DNA of 64,000 nucleotides from Thamnaconus septentrionalis. Taxonomy: Eukaryota; Chordata; Actinopteri; Tetraodontiformes; Monacanthidae. The stretch lies in NCBI GenBank assembly GCA_009823395.1, contig CM020502.1:25127944-25191943 (forward strand). Reading direction: 5' to 3'. A program made the translations under genes and the position numbers. The first letter of the stretch is position 1. Every line of letters begins with the position of its first letter. Shown one piece after another: positions 36,710-49,832 of this stretch. The notes under the pieces are model-generated. The model was not told the DNA's origin, searched no databases, and saw only the letters and a list, made by a program, of their open reading frames with translations.

Positions 36710-38539
36710 TGGTTGTCCCTCCGTCAGCCGAGCGCTACGTGAACTGTCCTGTGTTGTGTTGTTGTGTTGTTGTGTTGCTGTGTTGCTGTGTGTGTGCACT
36801 CAGGCTGTCGGATGACTCATCCGAGGTGAGCGCACCCTGTTCCAGTGCCCCATCAATCCCACACTCATCCACTCACGTCCGCCCATGGGGAGGTGAGGAG
36901 AAGCTCCGCCGGGACAGACGTGTCCACCTGCGCTGGCCTCAGAGGTCGGAGCCTGAGGTTGACGAGGTCGTTACTTCCTGAGTAACTGGATAGCAGAATA
37001 TCGAGATTGGTGTCTCTTGAATCTATCAAAAGACTGAAATGAGGCGGATGCATTTATTTTTTGTTTGTTTGTTTTACGGAAAACCCATCCATACATGAAG
37101 CACAACACCACATGTGTCTATCTACAGCACCTGTTTTGAAGAATCTGGGTCAACAGGCCATCAGGTCGATGGAAACTACTTCCTCTTTTGACTTCTCCGT
37201 TTTCCACTCAAACAGTAAACACAGTGGCTGACGTGTCCCAGCACGTCTCGGGACCGGTTGGAAAGGCACAGGGCATCAACCGATCCTGACCCTTGACCCC
37301 GGCAGTTTTGGAGGGGATTTGGCAGGTTGTGCCTTCAGGCCGTACTTACTGTCAGCCTCTCAATAAAGGCTTTTATTCCTTGGAGTTCAGGAACACAATG
37401 GGAGATTAATGTGGATCCACCATGAACACGAAGCAACTACACACACCTTGCATGTGTTGTTTTCCTGCAAGTAATCCCTGCCAAAAAATGCACTATTGAG
37501 AATTTTTACACATTTTCACAGATGTCATTACCTCACTATGAGCTAAGGTTACTATATTTTGTTCCGCTTACAAATACATCAACCAATCAGAATGGTTGTG
37601 CAGAACAAACAGCACGTCTATCTTACAACAACAACGACAACAACAACAACAACAACAACGCCTCATTATCTGCCTCTCAAAGAGCTAATTTATAGTTGCT
37701 GTTGTTTGTTTTCTTAAATGGGGACGTTAACTGTCCCTCCGACGTCCCAAAATACATCAGGAACAGGTTGTAGGACAGTTTCAGCTTCCCTATGAAGAAG
37801 TGAAACTCCTCAGTGTCCTCAGCGTGTCCTCAAATTGTCCTCACCATTTGTTCCTCTCTGTAAAGAGTTTTGATCTGAACATTTCACATCCAAAGGTTTC
37901 GCTTCTTTTTAACCTAATATAGGAGCAGAGACATGTGGATGGCTTGAAGAAGTCAGAAGACTGTTTCTGTTCTTACAGAGAGGCAGAATTTGAATGTGCC
38001 CAAGATAAAATTAAATATTTGCTTAATTTCTATATCTTTAAATCTAAATCTACGAATGTCAAGCTCAAAGCTTGAAACCTGCTAATCATGAGGGAGAAGA
38101 AAAAAACTTTTGATTTAGCAACATCTTGGCGCCCTGTTAATGCTAAACTAAATTAGCACCAAGCGGCAACATTCAGAAAAATGAATATTTTTTCACTCAC
38201 CGCCAAGATTTGGTTTTTGTTATTTCTACAATAACAAACAAGAACAGGGTTTTTGATTAAATTTTATTTTTGGTTGAAAGAAAGAAAAGAAAAAAAATTC
38301 CATTCACATGACAGCCATCAACCCGAGAACCTGCGTTGGATTCTTGGAGCTCGCTGCCAACGCTGTCAAAGTGACAGAGACGCATGCTGGCAGTGGTGAG
38401 AAGAGTGTTTTCGTCGAGTGAGTCGTTCGTCCTGAATGTCACGGTGACAGAAACGCAGCTGGTTTTGTCTGCAACCGTCTGCAAATTCGTTTCTGCATTA
38501 TTACCAATACACATTCAAAGCTGTGATATTTCATCTGTG

Positions 38540-38541
<2 letters not shown>

Positions 38542-38579
<38 letters not shown>
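38542..38579 (+). repeat. (GT)n microsatellite
   Basis: Pure GT run of 36-38 bases. Confidence 0.96.
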
Positions 38580-38580
<1 letters not shown>

Positions 38581-38726
38581 GTCACAGTAAAGGCCAAGAT
38601 TAAGACTCCGGGATCATTTATCTCCCTGTCATAGCCTTCACGTACAACTGTGATGGGACACAATCCCTCTCGTTGTGCCGTCCATCTCTTTGCATTCGCT
38701 TAACGCCGTCTCTTGCTGACCATGCC

Positions 38727-38734
38727 GTCTCTCC

Positions 38735-38767
<33 letters not shown>
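38727..38767 (+). repeat. (CT)n microsatellite
   Basis: CT units with two interruptions (CCC near 38733 and TTT near 38751). Confidence 0.93.
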
Positions 38768-41700
38768 ATTCCCAGTCCCTTCATTAATCTGCCGTCCATT
38801 GGAACATTTGACGTTTAATTATAAATGGATTAGGACTCCAGGTGGAGAAGACGGTGCTTGATAGATCCAGACGTGACACAAGACAAATGAGTTTGCGCAG
38901 GCTGTTTGCATTAACGCGGGCAAATAAATGTAGAAAGATTGATCAGCGGCTGCATTCACATGTACTTAGGAATCTTGTCCCGATTTTGATCACATTCTGG
39001 GTAACAATGGAAGGCGGTACGTTGCGGTGAAAGGACTCGCTTTAAAATGCAGTTCCCCACAGTGGCGGCACTCAGAGAAACCCGGATATTTATAATCCTT
39101 CCAACATATTAACATCCCGGTTCCTTTTAACTGCATCTGTTATGTTTATTTTTACAGCGCCAACTGCCGCAATGGTTCAAATCCCAGAAAAATGACACCA
39201 GGCCGGTTGTTTATCGCGGGCTCAGCACCAGTCAATGCGTGGCAGATCAGGGCTAAAAATACGAGAACAAAACTGGAAGTGAGACGTTCGTTCTTGTTCT
39301 GCTGATGCAGAATCAGGTTTATGACAACTGGGATTAGTGCTTCATTCTGGTTCCAAGAAGAGGGATGAGATGTTTATCGTCATAACATACACAAGGTCCA
39401 GGTGAAGGCACTCTGACAAAATCACGGCCTGGTTTTCAAGACCCTCTTCATCATCATCATCGTCATGTTCTTCTTCATTTCATTTCTCCCCCTCTTTTAT
39501 TGCTGGTATAAATTCCGACGTAGAATTCTCTCTCAAAGTAGGTCAGCGGCCCCTCTCTCCCTCTCTCTCGCTACCCCCTCACTCCCTTTTCCCATGTAAT
39601 CCTCCATCCACAGCGCTTCTCCACAAAGAGGGGGAGAGAGAAAAAAGAATGGCGACGAGACTCCTGAGCTTTTTATTCCACCTTCTGCCGCTTCAAGCTA
39701 ATTTTCTCCTCTTCCCTTTTTTGTGACTCGTCCCACTCTTGTGCCACTCTTTAGTTGTCTGACGGCTCCCAATCTGGCTTTGCGGCAGCGTCTTCTGTCC
39801 TTGGGCCATCCATCACCGTCCCCACACGCCTTTTTCATCGGTATTAAAATTCTACGTCAAGGTTAGATCACCTCCACTGGCAGCCCCAGCGCCGCAGTCG
39901 GTGCAAGTTTAAATAATGCTGCTGTTGATAAGTTTCATTCCGGAGGACGCTCTGACAGAATGGATGGCCGTTACTGGACCACGGTTGGTGCTGAATGTCG
40001 AACCTTGGCGGCCGAATCCTGTTATGTTTTTGGCTTTTTTTTCTTTCTCGGATCTGGCTATTTGGCTCTGGTTGAGGTGGGCACGATCCTCAGAGGGTCT
40101 GTCAGCCGCTCAGCAGCTCTGTATCACAATGGTTCCCTGAGGCAAACGACAGCCAGCACCTGGTGAGATCCTCAGCCTGCGGTCGTCGCTCTGGGAAGCG
40201 CTTCAGAAAGCCACAAATTCAATCAAAGTCCTTTTCATATCTAGTCTGAAACATGTAAAAATATCTTGAATTCCCCAGTTAAAACTGTCACATGGGCTTT
40301 TGAATATCTAGATAGCAATGGCCAATCTTAAATGCTGGTATATTTCTTATGTGGAGCAGCTTTTTGGGCCAATAACAAATTCCACCACCTACTTTTGCCT
40401 CTTGCTCTACAATTTCCCATATTCTGGGTAGTTGGGATGTTGAAAAGGAGCTTCCTTATTAGGGGTTTTGTGGTAGTTGTGAAGACAGCTGGCTCGCTTT
40501 TGACAAATGGGCCATAAAAGCGCACAACCCAGCAGAAAATCCAACCAAACAATCAAACTACATTCCTGTAGCTGCTGAGCTCCTTGTACTGCAGCATCAT
40601 CATCTGGCCCGATGGTTTCCGATTGCTGACCCGATGAACCTGGTAGACTTCGACTGGATGGATCCCAGTCAAACATTAAAAGTGAGTAGCTGGCAGGTTC
40701 ACGTTTATTTCCAAACATGTCTTTGCAGTTAAAATCTTCTCAAGACATTATTTGATATCTGTAGAGGAGCGTTTGGCAGATTATTGTCCACTTTTCAGTG
40801 TGTGTGTGTGGGGGCTGAAATGTAGTGACAGAAGGAACAAGCCTTTCCAGGAAAAAAAAAAACAGCTGTCCGTTTAAAAAAAAAAACTAAGATAAAGGAA
40901 TCAAAGCACTTGATTCTCTGCAATCAAAGAACCTTTTTATTTTTTTGAGCTGCGGTGCTGGAAGGCCATCAGCTTGCCGGCCACTTGTAATCAGCTGACC
41001 TTCCTTGCCCCCCCACTCCCATTAATCTCCCACCCTCTGACACAAGGGCTCTCCGAAGCGTAACAGCTCCACACAGACATAAACGCACATACTGATTTTA
41101 GGGAACCTCTTTTGATGCAGCCTGTGTAATTTCGTTTCTCGAAGTCCAAATCCAAACGTCGAGCGACAAACAGCGCGCTAATCTTCAAAGAGCAGCCTTG
41201 TTGCGCTGGAAGGGGGGCATTTTATGCTCTACTAACCTGTTCCTGCCTTTTGCTTAATACCCAGGCCTTTTTGAAATACGCTCATAAATACACGGTGCCT
41301 GGATCTGGCTGGCCAACAGGAACAAGGAAGCCTGTTCTTGTGCAGCGGCAACAGGTTCAGTCTAGACTTAGTTGGTGTCTGGCTGCTGTGGCAGGTGTGT
41401 TTATGGTGTCTACGCTCTGAATGTAAACACATGTATGTTCAGGTGTTTTTACACCCGTCATAAAACGGCATGTTAAAAAGTCACAAGTTGCATTTTTAAC
41501 TTAAATTTGCAGCAGATAAAGGCTTACACTGACCTACTTCCTGTCACTGTCTGATCTTGGCTTCCACCTTTAAAAGCTCCAAAGAGAAGCATTTTCAGCC
41601 ATTAGGAAGCCCTGAGGAAGCCAATAAAACTCACAGAAGACCAAAATCAGGAAAAATCTACCACAAGCTCGTGCATGATGATTACGGCCAAAAGTCAGCC

Positions 41701-44051
41701 ATGGATGTTGTGGAGGCAGCAGTTTTGTCCAAATCTGGAGGCCTTTTTTACAGGCCAGCACGATCTGACTGCAGACAAGATGTTTCTGTGTGACTCCTTG
41801 GCATGAAGCTTTGCTAAACGCTGCAGCGCATTGCAGTTTCTAGCATCTCCTGTCGAGCCCATTAGGAATCCTCCACCTGGAATGACCCACCCAAACTGGC
41901 CACTCTGCTTTAAACGTGATCGACAGACGGTTTGTCAAGTCAACAGCCAATTTGTCCTTGAAACGCTCTCCCTTCCCAAATGTTCCAAATGATTTCCGTG
42001 GACTCGTTCCAGAGTAATTGGGACACGTTCCATCTGAATTGTCTCCATCCTTTTTCCCCACTTATTCGGCAGCTAAAAAAGCACCAGTCTCGCCACAATC
42101 GCAATCGAGGCGATACCCTCGCTCACAAATGTATTCATGGTGGGAATGTGTGTGACGTGTGATCAGGGCGCGGATGCTCCGTGGACAAAAGGTCCGACAG
42201 CTGCTGTAACTGGAGCGGAGTGCCGTTTCCGTCCGCCGCGCCCTGACCTCCACATGACACCGTGTTCTCTTTTATTTATATCTCCTCGTTCGCTCGTATT
42301 GTTTCCCTAATCTTCTGGCCCTTCGCCCTTGATTTTACTGCTATCGTGCCATCTCTCTTCTCTTCAACCCCCCTCCGCCCATCTCGCCATCATTATCGAG
42401 TCACTATTTGCATTTTTCCTCCATCAGGCATCACCTTTGTCCCTCTCCAAAGCCACCACAATGGCGTCAATCACCATTATGCGTACTATACATCTTATCT
42501 AACTCCACCCTCCCAAAGACACCTTGACATGTAATCGTTCCTCTCATCTGCTGCCCACCTAACCTTTTCCTCAAATTGCAGGATCGGCACAAAGGAATAA
42601 ATTCAATAAACACCTTATCTGATTATCCAACAACAATCTGAGGCGCCAGGCCCTTCGGATACCATCGGCAAAGCGAGCAGGCCGCTCATCGTGAATACAT
42701 CCCACCGCACTGCACCGAACGCTTGATCGCCCCTGCGAGTGGAGTAGTCAATTAACCGACTCTGTCACCTTCCAGCTAAGTGGAGCCACTGGTAAAGGGT
42801 GTACAAATTACAGGCGTGAATCTAATTTCAGACGAACACGCACCTTGGGGCGACTACAGCAGCGGAGAAAAAAAATAAGTAAATGCATCCAATCAGGAGA
42901 AAAATGATGACTTGCACTCTCCGGCTTGGTGCCGGGAAAGTACCCAAGGATCTGTTGGTACAAAAGGAAAGATGGCGGAGATAAGAACTTGATATGTCGA
43001 GTGTGCAGTTTTGTTTTGTTTTTCAAAGAGATCAAGTGTTCAAAGAGTTTATTTCGTTTACTCCTTTAGTTTTAAGTACAAAACAAGAGGGGATGTGGGA
43101 ATGAAAACTTCTCTCAGGAAGAACAGCGTCTCTGTTCCCCCAAATGTTCAAAAATTGCATTGTGAAAACTTTGTTATGTATTCATAAAAAGTAAGTTAAC
43201 ACAAACATTTGGTTGTAAACCAAATATATTTTCATAGAACATAGCTGCAATTGTTCGCAAAATGCAAAAAGGTTTCATTTAGTGAACAGAAAAAACTCTT
43301 TCCTGGAGTGTTTCGACACAGATTTATGCCTTGAGTTGGTGATATCAACCCCGACCATGTGCTCTTTTGGCAATAAACACCAATCACACAATTGTTCTCA
43401 AAGCTGCAAAACCCCCCCCAATTCGCAAACAGCAGGGGGTGTTTAGACGCGGCCAAATGGTGGTTGTTGCGCCCATTTGAACGTCTTGCACGGCAGTTTA
43501 TGCCCCGCCTCAACATCATGGTTTGAGCGCTGACTCTTTGGCCGCAGCGGCTCGACTCAGCACTTTCTCCTTAGCGGTTTTTACGCCACCGCTGCGATCG
43601 CACCGGGTCGCTACGACCGTAAGACGTAAACTTTGGAGTAAAGTAAGCAGCGGCCGGTGGCCGGGTGACACCACTGTGGTTCAAAAGCAGTTTTCTCAGA
43701 CAGATCACCTCCCTGATTGTGTGTGTGTGTGTGTATGTGTGTGTGTGCATGTATGCATACGGGTTCTGTACCAGGTACTTAGACTCCCCCTTTCGTACGG
43801 CATGTCCTGCAATTTGCCTACTTCTACATTTTTACGTAACGTACCTCAGAGCAACAATCCCTCCCCGCTTGCACCACCTGCACCCGCCTCCCAGGACGCA
43901 GTGACAGCGGAGAGACGAGCTGCAGAGGGCCAATTTCCTGAGTGCTGCTCACCGTTGGTGCTCACTTAATTACCGCCGAGACAGAGGTTGGCGGCGTGGC
44001 CTGCCAAGAGCTTAACTCTGGATCCGTGTGCATCTTCTTCTGCCGTCCTCG

Positions 44052-44083
44052 CGGGAGGGGAGGGCAGGGGGGGGGGGGGGGGG
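44052..44083 (+). repeat. G-rich tract ending in a 17-base G run
   Basis: GGGAGGGGAGGG followed by CA and 17 consecutive G. It meets the usual pattern for a G-quadruplex motif. Confidence 0.9.
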
Positions 44084-45467
44084 TTGAGGACAGAGGGCTG
44101 CTGGCAGCTGTCATATTCTATAGCTTCTATATAGGCCTCGCTTGACAACGGGAGATTAGCTCGCTTTGATGCAGCCCTGCGAGCCACGTGGCCAGAATAC
44201 TGGATGAGGTGCTCGGGGCTTTCATACCGTAGACTCGCACACATTTCTATCTGTGCACCTCCGAACACCTACAGAGATTAAAACCCTGTCAGAAATGAAG
44301 TGAAATGCGCACCAGCCGGAGCAGGAGCCCCCCGCTAATGGAAGCGTCTGGCAGCAGCATGTGTGGCTTCAGCTCCTTCCATGTTGGCTCCAGATCTGAT
44401 TCACTTTTCGACTGAAACTGCTTCAACTTGCCTTCAACTGGACTCAGGTTTTTGAATGATGCATCATTTTATCTGTGGAAGAAACAGCAACAGCCCTAAA
44501 CAGCACAAGCAACCGGAGAGTCCCTGACTTTTGTAGTTGTTAGCACGCTAACGTGCTCAGAAAGCAAGCATGAATACCCATTGTGTGTGTGTGTGCGCGC
44601 ACATGTGATCATTCTCTTTTAGCAATACACCCAAATTTGGCCATGTAGTTTTGGTGGCACGGCAGTTTATTTTACACGCCTGTTAACCAAACATTCATTT
44701 GACTTTTTGCGAGGCAGAAATACCAGAACTTCTGTTTTTCTGTGCTGTCATGCCAAAAGGGAGCGAGACTCTGGCTGGTTGTGTGAGCCTTTTTAGCGAG
44801 CATTACGATCAGGTTTGACCACAGAAATTTAGTTGCATGTTGTTTAGGTAGATATCAGCTAAATCTATGCATTTCACTTGTTTCTGTGGGCAAATATCAT
44901 GCTGCAGCACTGTTGACAGATTCGGGCGTCTTTTGCTTGTTTCTGGTATTTTTTCGTCATTATTTTCTTTTTTTATTGTGTTCTTGTTGAGGAGCAAAGT
45001 GGCAGCAACCGACAGTGCAAGGAAACAGGCGACGCGACAAGAAGCTGAATTAAATGCGGACCAACATGAAGAACTGCGCTGCTTTGCTGGAGAGACAGAG
45101 TGCAATCAGGAGCAGATGAGTGGCGAAAAAACAGCAGGTGGCAAACTGGTGGGAGGCAAAGAAAAAAAGAGACAAAAAAGTCATTCAAATCCCAAAACAG
45201 GGGTTTGAATGAAAAAAAAAAAAATGAAAATTACAGAATCAGTATTTCAATTTCAGGAGACCAGATCTGACCACATAAATTCCCCTGCGCTGCTGCTTCA
45301 ATTTGCCCTCCCACGCAGATCCCGTCCATCAATGTCCCCCCGTGTTCCAGCGGCGGCTTCTCACTCTGCCTTCCTGACATTTGCTTTAAACGCTCCACGA
45401 GGATGAGGAGCAATGGATCCGTGGACGTCACCATGGCAACTGAAAGCGCCTGTTTGCCATTTCAAAT

Positions 45468-45502
45468 ACACACACACACAAACACACACACACACACACA
45501 CA
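45468..45502 (+). repeat. (CA)n microsatellite
   Basis: CA units with one AA interruption at 45480-45482. Confidence 0.93.
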
Positions 45503-47912
45503 AACTCAAAAGATAAGTTGCTTTAAATTTTTCCTGAACAAATAACTGGAAGAGGGAAAAAAGGGGGACTTCCTCACGTCGGAGTCGTTTGTGAATCTTC
45601 AACTTCTCGCCAGACCTTGGAATGTAGATGCCGACTGCAATACATGGTGCGTCTGATGTCTGGAGAAAGCTGCTTCACAGGCCATACGAAGCCGCGCAAG
45701 TTGAAAGAATGTAAAAGTCACGTGACACTCCACTTTATTGCAACCTACACCCTTCATACACAAACACGCAAACATGCCCGGCGTGCTGTTGTGCAAGTCT
45801 CGGCTCGACCAACCCAAACAGACTCCCGGCTAAAGACCAAGGCAGCACTGTGATATGATGTGACAGACATGTGATATTATTCATTTCACCATCTGGCCTA
45901 TTAAATACGCAGAGAGCCAAATCCCAAGCAAAGACAGTAAAAGTGAAAGTGGTGGCCTCACTCTTCTCTACCACAACCACCCGCCTCACTCACACACACT
46001 CCTTTACATGTCCTGACATGTCTCTGACCAAAACAAAAGCTTTTGATAAAATGGGGTTTTTTTTTTGGTGTGAGAGGGCTTCTTTCAGTTTTCATTTCAA
46101 ACATTTTCAGAGTTAAGGTTTGCACTTCTTTAGACATAGCTGAAAAAAAATTACCGCATTTAATTAATACCACAATCAATACAAGGTATACAGCGGCTTC
46201 TGCATGTCATTCATTATTCAAGGTGCTGCCTGATATGCTGAGATACGCAGCTAGCAAAAAGGGTCAAAAGGTCACCTGTAAAGCAAAGCTATTCTCCCTT
46301 GTGGCTAATTGTGGGTGAGACTCATTTTTTCGCTGTTTAGGTGGAGTTTACTGGATGCCAGACTGGATATGTTGCTATTCCATTTAAAAAAAAAAAAAAA
46401 AAAAAGAAAAACAGATTTATTTATTTTTAGCAAGCACATAACTGGATTTAGCCAAGATCTCATTTGTCTGGTGAGTAGTGGGATGGACGATGAGGAAGTG
46501 GCCTGCATGGCTAAAGGGGCTATACAGACCAGGGATTCTTTCAAAAAACACGCTGATGTGATTTGAGCCAAAGTTAAATCTGGAATGGGAATCCCAAGAT
46601 CACTGGAGCGGCGCAGCGCACAGAGATCCGTTTCACCGTTTCCAATCTATCAATCAAAAACGCAGCTCACGTGCACAACTGATATTTAAAGGGCGGAAAA
46701 AAACAACAACCAGGCCCAGCTGATTGCAGCAGAGTGTGCAAACAGCGCGCAGGGGGAGAAAAAACCTGACCGACCTGTGAGTCACTCTCTGGTGTCACGA
46801 CGGCCCATATTTCACACCGCGAGACGTCGCCGCCCGTCTCAGGCCATCGGCCTGTGTTTTGAATCGCAGCTGGCCTGGCGGAGCGAAAACCTGCGTGGGC
46901 CGCAGACCCGACACGTTTGAGTCACACCGAGGCCATTAGGCAGCGCAGTCATCGACTCTCCCCCGCCACATGTGCGTAGTGGTTGGGAGAGTGGAGGGAG
47001 GGTGTGTAGGGGGGGCGGGCCCGAGCCTGCGGTAATTCCCTTAAGGCGAGACTCGACGGCGGTGACGAGAGCCGAGGTAATAAAAGCTGTTTGTCAGCGC
47101 CTTTATCTACCTGCACTGACGTGATCGTGCCTTCTGTCGCTGGTTTACGGCGGCTCTCTGCACGTAATCCTGCGCTGCTGGAGACACACAGGCTTTGTGA
47201 TACTCTCATTATAGAGCATACAGCGCGATCACGGGCCTTTTCTCCGCAGTCTTTCCCAACAACATTAAAGTGCCGATATGCTTGCAGAAAGATGTGTAGT
47301 CTCACATCACGCTACGCAGAATGCAAGGCTGTCTTGACTCTGTGAGGCTGACGGCTTGTGTGTACATCCGCCGCCATAAATTTTGCACGGTGCATATTCA
47401 CGGTTGCTGACGTAGGATTGGACAGTGGCTTAGCGAGGGGTCACGCGAGTTCCTTCAACTGGTTTCGCCGCTTCTGTTTTAATCAGACGACAAATTGCAT
47501 TAACACTCCCTGCCAGCCAAAAGTAAGCCAAATTCACATTGACTTCAGTTGAAATGAAATAAAATAGTAAATAAGGAACTGAGCCCAAACATGAACGAAA
47601 GCCGCCGGGTCCCGGGCCCCAATGACATGTCGTCACAGCCGGTGTGATGAACCGTCGCCCAGCTGCAGCACATATGACGGCAAGAGTTTGAAAATTCCCA
47701 CGCGGCCGGCCGACGGTCCGTATGTGTGAAGAATCAGACGTCCCACACGAAGCGAGAGGAGCGTGGATGCAATATTCATCGCAACGTTTACATATTTATG
47801 TCTGGCGCAAACGTTCTGTGCTGTCAGGTGAACGGGCTTTTTTTTTTTTTGGCTCAGAGAGGCTGTTTACGTGTATGTGTGTGTATCTGAGTGAGTGTGT
47901 GCATGTGTGTGC

Positions 47913-47947
<35 letters not shown>

Positions 47948-49663
47948 TGAGTGTATAATGACTCAGCCGCCCGGCACGGAAGCTTTGCCTTCCCACCAGG
48001 GAAAGTCGGCATGCCGCTGCACGAGACATTGCAACGTGCCACATGCAAGATGCCACATAGGCGGCAGCTCGTCGGCCAAGTGCACGTCCTCCCCGTTCGC
48101 ACCGGCCCACACATGCAAGGTTTGTTAAAAAATGTATGAGGTGGCACTTCCTGTTAAACGAGAAGGCGGAAGAAAGAAAAAAAAATCCAGAGGGAAGTCA
48201 AATTCAAAGAAACCAAGACAGACCAGGGCAATAATGTGGATTCCGCAGATGAAAATTTAATTTCAAAGGAGCTCCGACCATCATCATGTCATTTCACTGC
48301 AAACCACTGATGGATGTTGAGATTTAGCCATGACTTGAATAGTTTCCACACCAAGACACAAACCCTGCCTTGCCATGCTGCTATTAGAAAAAAAATATTC
48401 AAAGGTGCCACGTTGAACCCAGGTTCAGGTATTTTTTTCATCAATATGCTTTTTCCTCAATATATTACCAAAATAAATTGTCTACATCTCCAGAAAACAG
48501 CATTTTGAGCTCTTTACAGCTCTCCTGCTAAAACATGTTCTGAAAAGTGGAGACAGCAGAAGACGATTTCGCTTCACATATCTTTTTTTTCTGGTAGAAA
48601 GCACAAGGCCCCTTTTCTTTAAAAAAAATATCTATTCTTTTGTTTAGTTATGTAATAGCTCAGGCTCGGTGCCCTTAATTGGTCAAGCTGCACGTCAGCA
48701 GGTCTGCGTGCCACCGTGCGAGTGGCTCTTACATCACCGTGTTACAGTTACATGGGCAGCAGCGCTGCTGGTCCCAGTGTACATCGATGCTGCTAATGCT
48801 GCTGCTGCTGCTGGGATATCTATTGCAGTATGTGTGAAGACATTGACACCGCCAGACTCGCACATGCTTTTGTCACTGAAGAGATTTAGATTTCCTCTTC
48901 AAATTGCATCTCCTTTGTGGATTCATGAGTCCTTTTACAAGTGATGCAATTCACCAACACAACACAAATGCAAAACTGTGGACAGGAACATTTTGTAATC
49001 ATCCCTGACTGGACCTGACCGGCCTCAGCGGGCCCCTCACAGCTCTCAAATGTCACTGCTATAAATACACAGCCGGCCCTTTGCAGCACACACACACACA
49101 CACACTCCACAGGTTGCATTTTGTTGAGTATATTTTGCTGCCTAAGACTTTTGTCTTTGGCATCCAAAAAATCCAAGCAACTGAGTCACCTTTGTAGAAC
49201 GGAAAGAGGAAGTGAACAATCTGTGCAGTAGCAGATCTGTGTGCAGCCACAATTGAGGACTGAATGGTTCCGGCCTAATAATAATTGAAAAAAACAAAAA
49301 AAAACGAAACCGATATATAAAATTTGAGTCTTGCCAAGCACAAGCACAGAACATGAATAAGTCAGGACGTTCTGGAGAGCGGCGACAGTGAAAAAGGCCT
49401 TATGGAAAATGTGGTGAGCGGGGAGGCCTCCTCTCCATCTGTTTGGGAAGCGAGGACACAGAGCAGAGTTGAGCTGAATCAGAGGTCACGGGAGGGGAAG
49501 AATGTGGCGCAGCAAAAGAAGCAGAGGTTTAGGGAAAAAAATCATCCAGACATATTCTTTTTTTGCGCTTGCTTCTCTGTTTTTTTTTTTGGTTTCTTTT
49601 TTGTTGTTTTTTTGCCAATGCTGCGGCCAAGCCGCTGAGCAGCAAGCGGTCGGCTCTCTTCTA

Positions 49664-49693
49664 CTGGACTGGACTGGACTGGACTGGGCTGGA
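49664..49693 (+). repeat. (GGACT)n pentamer repeat
   Basis: About six units of ACTGG/GGACT with one GGGCT variant. Confidence 0.9.
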
Positions 49694-49784
49694 CTGGAGA
49701 GTGAACTTCATGGAAAGTTTGTGGTTTGCTCAGATGAGTCTCTTCCTGGTGACTGAGCGATCAAAGCTGCGAAGGGCGTGGAAA

Positions 49785-49788
<4 letters not shown>

Positions 49789-49828
<40 letters not shown>
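49789..49828 (+). repeat. (TC)n microsatellite
   Basis: Pure TC run of about 38 bases. Confidence 0.96.

Positions 49829-49832
<4 letters not shown>

Larger units (their letters stand above)
36710..49788. other. Intergenic, 13 kb, no gene seen
   Basis: Holds a CAA array (37622-37660), TG (38542-38579), CT (38727-38767), CA (45468-45502) and GT (47910-47946) runs, a 17-base G run (44067-44083) and an A run (46386-46404). Single-copy AT-rich stretches at 38.77-38.98 and 42.24-42.74 kb contain TAAT-type words and could be regulatory. A GGTTCAAATCC word at 39174 resembles a tRNA B box but no tRNA fold surrounds it. Confidence 0.5.

Noticed and set aside
36301..36815. ATGGCGAGTAGCGGG and a following 158-codon frame inside the 36 kb element
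   Set aside because: No transposase or other domain pattern; it lies in an inverted-repeat element and crosses its right end.
39174..39184. GGTTCAAATCC, a perfect tRNA B-box word
   Set aside because: No A box at the proper distance upstream and no cloverleaf stems, so neither a tRNA gene nor a clear tRNA-derived SINE.
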